A stretch of DNA of 64,000 bases from JASHPR01 sp963795055 (lineage in GTDB: Bacteria; Actinomycetota; Actinomycetes; Streptosporangiales; Streptosporangiaceae), in assembly GCA_963795055.1 (NCBI GenBank), contig CAWCGJ010000038.1, positions 32,855 through 96,854 on the forward strand. The letters run 5' to 3'. The notes beneath the pieces were generated by a model. The model was not told the DNA's origin, ran no database searches, and saw only the letters and a program-made list of their open reading frames with translations. The translations under genes were made by a program, and so were the position numbers. Below are positions 59,628 through 64,000 of the stretch, in pieces (the first letter of the stretch is position 1; each line of letters starts with the position of its first letter).

Positions 59628-59732
59628 GGCCCCAGCCTGCAGATGCCGTTAGGTCGGCGCCACCGAATAACGGCCGTGACGTACCAGTCCAGAAGATCCC
59701 AGCGAGCATGACCCGGGCAGGGGTGCATCGTG

Positions 59733-60454
59733 CTATGGCCGGCACGCAAGCCGGCCGGGCAACCGCCACGAATACCAGCGGGCGCGGGCCGTGGCGAAGA
59801 CGCCGCGGACGTATATGCCATCAGGCAAGCACCAGGTGGCGGACAGACATGGCGGTCCGACATCGCGGTGCACATCGATGCCGTCGCCGGGCTGAGGAAT
59901 CCTGTTGATCCGCAGGGTGAGCTCGCCAGTTTGCACGTCGTCCGCGCTGGCGGTTTCGACCCGCAGATCGGTGCCGGACGGCCCGTTGACTGCAACGGCA
60001 GACCGGACCGGTGTCAGGGAACCCTGCATCGCCGGCTGGCCGGTCACCGTCGGGTCCGCCGCATTGCTGACGCCCTGTGCCTGCGGCCCAGCCTGTACTT
60101 GGATGAGCGCAGCCAGCTGAGCGAGCAGAACGGGATCGTGAACGCCGTCGTAAATCCAGCGGCGCCCCAGCATCCCGTGCTCAGAGGTCCCGATCAGCCC
60201 GCCGTCAGCGCCAGCCAGCGCGGCTGCCCGGTAGGTGAGCGGTACCTGGTAAGCAGTGGCCCGGTCCCTGGACCGTCGGTTACCACCATGAACTCGATGC
60301 CGACCTCACCCTGCGGGTCATCGAGCCGGAACCCGCCCGACTTGGCCAGCGACGGTTCGTGTCCTGTCTGGCGGTACCACGGCTGAGCAGGCAACCAGCC
60401 CGTCAGCAGCTCCAGCTGGCCGGGGCTCATCGTGGTGTTGTGGATGATGGCCAT
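59733..60454 (-). pseudogene. Maltokinase N-terminal cap-like protein, frameshifted
   Basis: ATG 60454 begins MAIIHNTTMSPGQLELLTGW and goes on to GGFRLDDPQGEVGIEFMVV. At about 60250-60262 the frame changes by one base to YQVPLTYRAAALAGADGGLI and GTSEHGMLGRRWIYDGVHDP, and then LRINRIPQPG near the end. This is a single gene of the small family that looks like the cap of maltokinase (CG0192-like), about 200 residues. The end beyond 59800 is uncertain. One frameshift is the only damage seen. Confidence 0.78.
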
Positions 60455-61010
60455 ACGTCGGCGGACTCTTCTCACCTGTATGTGGTCAGAGGCTACTGGT
60501 CCACGCAGATCATCCAGATCCGTGCTCGCATGGGTGATACGGCCTGGAAGCCAGCCAGTCAGCCAGTCGGCCATAAGGGCGGATATAGCACCCGCCGCAA
60601 GGGCCTTCGGCTGGCCCGGCCGCCTATGCGGTGTCGCAGGTGAGCAGCGCCCGAGGAGGTATAGACCGACGCGGAGACTCGTGATCGGTGCCGGGGAGTG
60701 GGTTCCCGAGATTCGAAGTAGGGCACGATTAACTTGCCTCACTGCTTGAGGGCTCATGCCGGGAGCGTGACCGTCGCAAAGCGTCACCGTCGTGCCTTGG
60801 CCGGCCGAGCTGGTGCTGCCAGGTGTTTGCGGGCTGGCAGGATCGCGCGGAAGATGGCCTGCTGGCGCTGGGGTTGAGGGTGCTGGCCCTAACGGGTGCT
60901 GGCCAGCTTGAAAGGGCAGCCGTTGTGTCGGCCATCCTGACGGCGGGCTCTCGGTCGGGCGCAACGGGCGGCATCTGCTGTTTGCTCGCTGGCAGCAGGG
61001 CGGGCAGCGG
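60455..61010. other. Gene-poor stretch
   Basis: No supported gene. The frames on both strands look like translated GC-rich noise. The promoter of the maltokinase-cap gene should lie near 60460-60550. Nothing repeated or mobile was identified with certainty. Confidence 0.4.
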
Positions 61011-62237
61011 TTACCGTGCTATTGGGTCCCAGCCGCGCAGGTGGGTGACGGACTGGCGGTACTCCCACTCGATGGCGTCTTTGAGCAGATGGGCCAGCCG
61101 CCCGCCGGTGGTGATGCCGGCGATGTCGGCGACCCCGCGGCGCGTCCCGACCGAGACGACGAACCCTCGGTCATGGAAGGTGAACGCCTCCAGCGGCCGG
61201 CCCTCCAGTTCCGCCTCCAGGTTGCGGGCCACGGTCTCGCCCTCTTCCAGCGCCACCTGCGCCAGGGGGGGCAGCACGTGCCCGGTGTGCGGATCGGTCA
61301 CCGAGGCCAGGTCGCCGGCGACGTAGATCTGCGGGTGGTCTAGCACGCGCAGGTACTGGTCGACCTTGACGCGGCCGTTGTGGCCGGTCGGCAGCCCCGA
61401 ATCGGCCACCAGGCCGGGTGCTTTCACCCCGCCCGCCCAGACGAACACACCGCCCTCCACCAGCTGGCCGTCGGTGAGCCGGAAGCCCTCCTCGGTCGCG
61501 GCGGCGATCGCCGCGTTGGTGCGGACCTGCACGCCCAGGTCGGAAAGTATCCTGCTGGCCTTGCTGATCAGCTGCGGTGAGGAGCCGGCCAAGATGGTGG
61601 GGCCTGCCTCGACAAGCTGCACAACGGGCCGGTCGGGTGCCAGGCCGTGACCGCTGGCCAGCTGTGGTAGCACCTCGGCCAGCTCGCCGGCCAGCTCGAC
61701 CCCGGTGGCGCCGCCGCCGCCGACCACCACGGTCGCCAGGCGGCGTTGCCGCTGGGGGTCGGCGGTGGCCGCAGCGGCTTCGAGCGCCTTGCTGACTGCG
61801 GCCCACACCTGCTCGGCGTCGCTGGCCGTATACACCGATAGGGTGCGCTGGGCCAGGCCGGGGATGGCGAAGTCATCGGGCCGGCTGCCCAGCGCCAGCA
61901 CCAGCCGCCGCCCGCCGATCGGCCCGGCCCCGGTGAGCAGCCGCCGGCCGGGCAAGTCGAAACCATTGACCTCCGTCTGGGCGAAGCGGACCCGCGTGGC
62001 CAGCACCTCCCGGAGCGGAATGCGTACCGCGTCGGCGGCGCGGGTGCCGCCGGCGACCCGGGGCAGCTCGGTGATGACCTGGTGGTAGTCATGCCGGTCG
62101 ACCAGGATCAGCTCCACCACGGGGTTATCGCGCAGCCTGGCCGCCAGGCGCAAGACGACGTGCAACCCGGCATAGCCCGCGCCGGCGACCACAATCGGGC
62201 CCCTCCCGCCGGCGGGTACATTCACGGCATCCTCCAT
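61011..62237 (-). CDS. NAD(P)/FAD-dependent oxidoreductase (NDH-2-like)
   Basis: 408 residues. N-terminal FAD motif VVAGAGYAGLHVVLRLAARL, a second dinucleotide motif VVVGGGGATGVELAGELAEV for NAD(P)H, and the FAD-closing IYVAGDLA. The order and C-terminal part are those of type II NADH dehydrogenases, which pass electrons to quinones at the membrane; no clear C-terminal membrane helix is seen. ATG 62237 with GGGAGGGAGG upstream is chosen over the long frame to 62369. No partner gene is near. Confidence 0.88.
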   Translation of the reverse strand: MEDAVNVPAGGRGPIVVAGAGYAGLHVVLRLAARLRDNPVVELILVDRHDYHQVITELPRVAGGTRAADAVRIPLREVLATRVRFAQTEVNGFDLPGRRLLTGAGPIGGRRLVLALGSRPDDFAIPGLAQRTLSVYTASDAEQVWAAVSKALEAAAATADPQRQRRLATVVVGGGGATGVELAGELAEVLPQLASGHGLAPDRPVVQLVEAGPTILAGSSPQLISKASRILSDLGVQVRTNAAIAAATEEGFRLTDGQLVEGGVFVWAGGVKAPGLVADSGLPTGHNGRVKVDQYLRVLDHPQIYVAGDLASVTDPHTGHVLPPLAQVALEEGETVARNLEAELEGRPLEAFTFHDRGFVVSVGTRRGVADIAGITTGGRLAHLLKDAIEWEYRQSVTHLRGWDPIAR

Positions 62238-62420
62238 GGGTATTGTCCTCCCTCCCGGGGAGATGGCACCCGCCGGCATGGTCATAGTCCGAATGCAGCT
62301 CACACCCTGCCATCGGCCCGGGACTGAAAGAACAACGGTAGGGCACGCCCGTTCATGCAGCCGATGCACCCATGACTGTGCGGATACGAGGTGTGAGGCG
62401 TCCCCGATGACCTAGGGCCC

Positions 62421-62515
62421 GGGTAGGCAGCGCCGAGGTTATTGCGAGAGGCCAAGGTGTTGGGGTGGGCGTCGCCTGGGAGTCGCTCGGCATCGGCGAG
62501 GATGCGCACCTCTTC
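62421..62515 (-). pseudogene. TPR protein remnant
   Basis: About 31 codons reading EEVRILADAERLPGDAHPNT, then LASRNNLGAAY, the repeat unit of the kinesin-light-chain-type TPR found in NB-ARC-TPR proteins of actinobacteria. It ends in both directions in unrelated sequence. Confidence 0.6.
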
Positions 62516-62824
62516 GCGGCATGACCGGACGTTCATCCCGAGGTGGGTGCTGCATAGACATGCAGTCGAGCCGATGGTGCATTGGCTATGACCGGGCCGC
62601 CAACGACGCGAGGCCCCGCTGGATAAACGCGCGCCGACCCGCCGTTCGGCGCTCATCCTCTGGCCTTCATGATGCCCTCGCGGAGTGTTCGAGATCGGAC
62701 ATTATGGGCGGGTGCTGCGCTACGTACTGTTGCGCGACGCCCTTCGGAACCTCAGTCTTGAGCCCTCGGCAGGATGTCGTGCGGTGAATCATCTGGGCCT
62801 CACGGGATCGGATCCGCTGCAAGG

Positions 62825-63751
62825 ATGACGGCCGTGCGCCGCTACGAGGCGAGTATGTACGACAGCAACCGCTGGGACGGCTTCGAGCTCCGCCCCGGCG
62901 ACATCATCATCAGCACCCCGCCAAAGTGCGGGACGACGTGGACGCAGATGATCTGCGCCCTGCTCATACTGCAGGAACCGGAGCTCCCGCTCCCGTTGGA
63001 CACGCTCTCGCCGTGGATCGACATGGTGACTCGCGCCCGCACAGACGTGTTCGCGGACCTGGAAGCCCAGACGCACCGCCGGTTCATCAAGACCCACACG
63101 CCGCTCGACGGGATACCCAACGATCCGACGGTCACGTACATCTGCGTCGGGCGGGACCCGCGCGACGTGGGGCTGTCGATGGACCACCATATCGACAACA
63201 CCGACATCGGCGCGTTCCTCAACCAACGCGAACGGGCGGCCGCGATCGACGGTATCGAGCTCGGACCATTGCGGCCACCGCGGCCGCGCCCCGACGGCGA
63301 GCGGGACCGCTTCTGGCAGTGGGTCGACGACGAGACGCCGTCGACGCAGGTCGGGTCGTCGCTGCGGCGCACTGTAGAGCACCTGCAGACGTTCCGGGAC
63401 GCCGCCGACGATCTCGACGTCGTGTATTTGCACTACGACGACCTAAAGGCCGACCTGGAGGGGCAGATGCGGCAGATGGCCGCGCGCCTCGGCATCGACG
63501 TCGACGAGCACCGATGGCCCCGCCTGGTCCAGGCGGCGACGTTCGAGTCGATGCGCAGCAGGGCCGACACGACCGTCCCCGGCGGCGGTCCGGAGCACTG
63601 GATCGATCCCGCCGCGTTCTTCAGCCGCGGCACGAGCGGCCAGTGGCGCGACCTCCTCGACGACGCCGACCTCGCCCGGTACGCCGCGCGCGTGCGGGCG
63701 CTCGCGTCCGGCAACCTCGTCGAGTGGGTGCATCGCGAGCCGATCGACTGA
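62825..63751 (+). CDS. Sulfotransferase
   Basis: Transfers sulfate from PAPS to an alcohol or amine. The 5'-phosphosulfate loop is PPKCGTTWTQ, the 3'-phosphate site is VGRDPRDVGLS, and RRFIKTHTPLDGIP carries the likely catalytic residues; AFFSRGTSGQWRDLL near the end is the family's last block. 308 residues. ATG 62825 is chosen; the frame to 62774 lies over a gene-poor region. No PAPS-making genes are near. Acceptor unknown. Confidence 0.92.
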   Translation: MTAVRRYEASMYDSNRWDGFELRPGDIIISTPPKCGTTWTQMICALLILQEPELPLPLDTLSPWIDMVTRARTDVFADLEAQTHRRFIKTHTPLDGIPNDPTVTYICVGRDPRDVGLSMDHHIDNTDIGAFLNQRERAAAIDGIELGPLRPPRPRPDGERDRFWQWVDDETPSTQVGSSLRRTVEHLQTFRDAADDLDVVYLHYDDLKADLEGQMRQMAARLGIDVDEHRWPRLVQAATFESMRSRADTTVPGGGPEHWIDPAAFFSRGTSGQWRDLLDDADLARYAARVRALASGNLVEWVHREPID

Positions 63752-64000
63752 GATCCCCGTCCGGCGGTATACCCGCACTACCCAAAGCTGATCGTCAGCG
63801 CCGACCGCCGCCCATAACTGCCGATCCGCGCTCGGGACCAACATCAGGGGTCTGCGCCTCAACCGACGCCGGATTCGGCGATCTGGCCCACCCGAGGGTG
63901 GGGTACCAGCGCCCAGCCACGTACCTCTCACGGCATTGCTGATCACGAATGGAGATGCTGGCCTCTGCATAAGAATGCGATGCCGGAACTCGCTCACATC
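63752..64000. other. Right edge, no gene recognised
   Basis: 249 bp after the sulfotransferase stop with no supported gene on either strand. Confidence 0.4.

Noticed and set aside
62300..62656. 118-codon minus-strand gene
   Set aside because: Only about 31 codons match a TPR unit; the rest has no coding character, so I list just the remnant.

Overview
The window is very GC-rich actinobacterial DNA. Genes are dense and often overlap by 4 bp, GTG and TTG starts are common, and typical actinobacterial families are present: DUF2017, DUF3039, DUF3618, DUF6011, CnoX-type thioredoxin-TPR and the Mec-CysO-CysM cysteine cluster. A Streptosporangiales- or Streptomyces-like organism fits the content and order, but this is inference and I cannot name a genus.

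Region 1 (1-10 kb) holds the 3' end of a thiolase overlapping a MeaB-type GTPase, a DUF2127 membrane protein, a MarR regulator, and a sigma factor overlapping a membrane beta-propeller partner. Next comes a B12-dependent acyl-CoA mutase large subunit whose substrate-pocket residues are those of isobutyryl-CoA mutase, not methylmalonyl-CoA mutase. It sits behind a perfect 22-bp palindrome. A thioredoxin-TPR gene with two frameshifts, a second MarR regulator and an AlgH/YqgE protein follow.

Region 2 (10-25 kb) is mostly housekeeping. It has nicotinamidase and nicotinate phosphoribosyltransferase (NAD salvage) on either side of a DrrAB-type exporter with a divergent TetR regulator, then ClpS-DUF2017-Mec-CysO-CysM. 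A thioesterase, an MFS transporter, an MBL hydrolase, a sugar epimerase, RNase PH, the RdgB pyrophosphatase, a lipoprotein and a Bcp peroxiredoxin follow. A tRNA-Leu(UAG) ends the block.

Region 3 (25-41.5 kb) carries a HAD hydrolase, a broken ABC ATPase with a small membrane partner, a histidine kinase joined to its response regulator by a one-base frameshift, HtpG and a secreted alkaline-phosphatase-like protein with a frameshifted leader. Further on are DUF3618, a signal peptidase I with Thr in place of the catalytic Ser, a PLP deaminase/aldolase, GcvH and GcvT. A divergent SWIM-finger/HTH pair sharing a palindromic promoter, pterin dehydratase and a PadR regulator facing a deleted ABC operon complete the block.

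Region 4 (41.5-64 kb) is accessory and heavily decayed. Intact genes are a GNAT, an SDR, a secreted glycosidase-like protein, a DUF4062-STAND ATPase-TPR protein, a TetR, a two-component system divergent from an ABC transporter, two surface or membrane proteins, an NDH-2-like oxidoreductase and a sulfotransferase. Between them lie remnants of a DUF4331 protein, a P450, two SDRs, an IS30 transposase, a phytanoyl-CoA dioxygenase, a maltokinase-cap protein and a TPR protein.

Single-base frameshifts recur in genes that are otherwise well conserved. Either the assembly carries indel errors or the strain has real recent pseudogenes; the sequence alone cannot decide.
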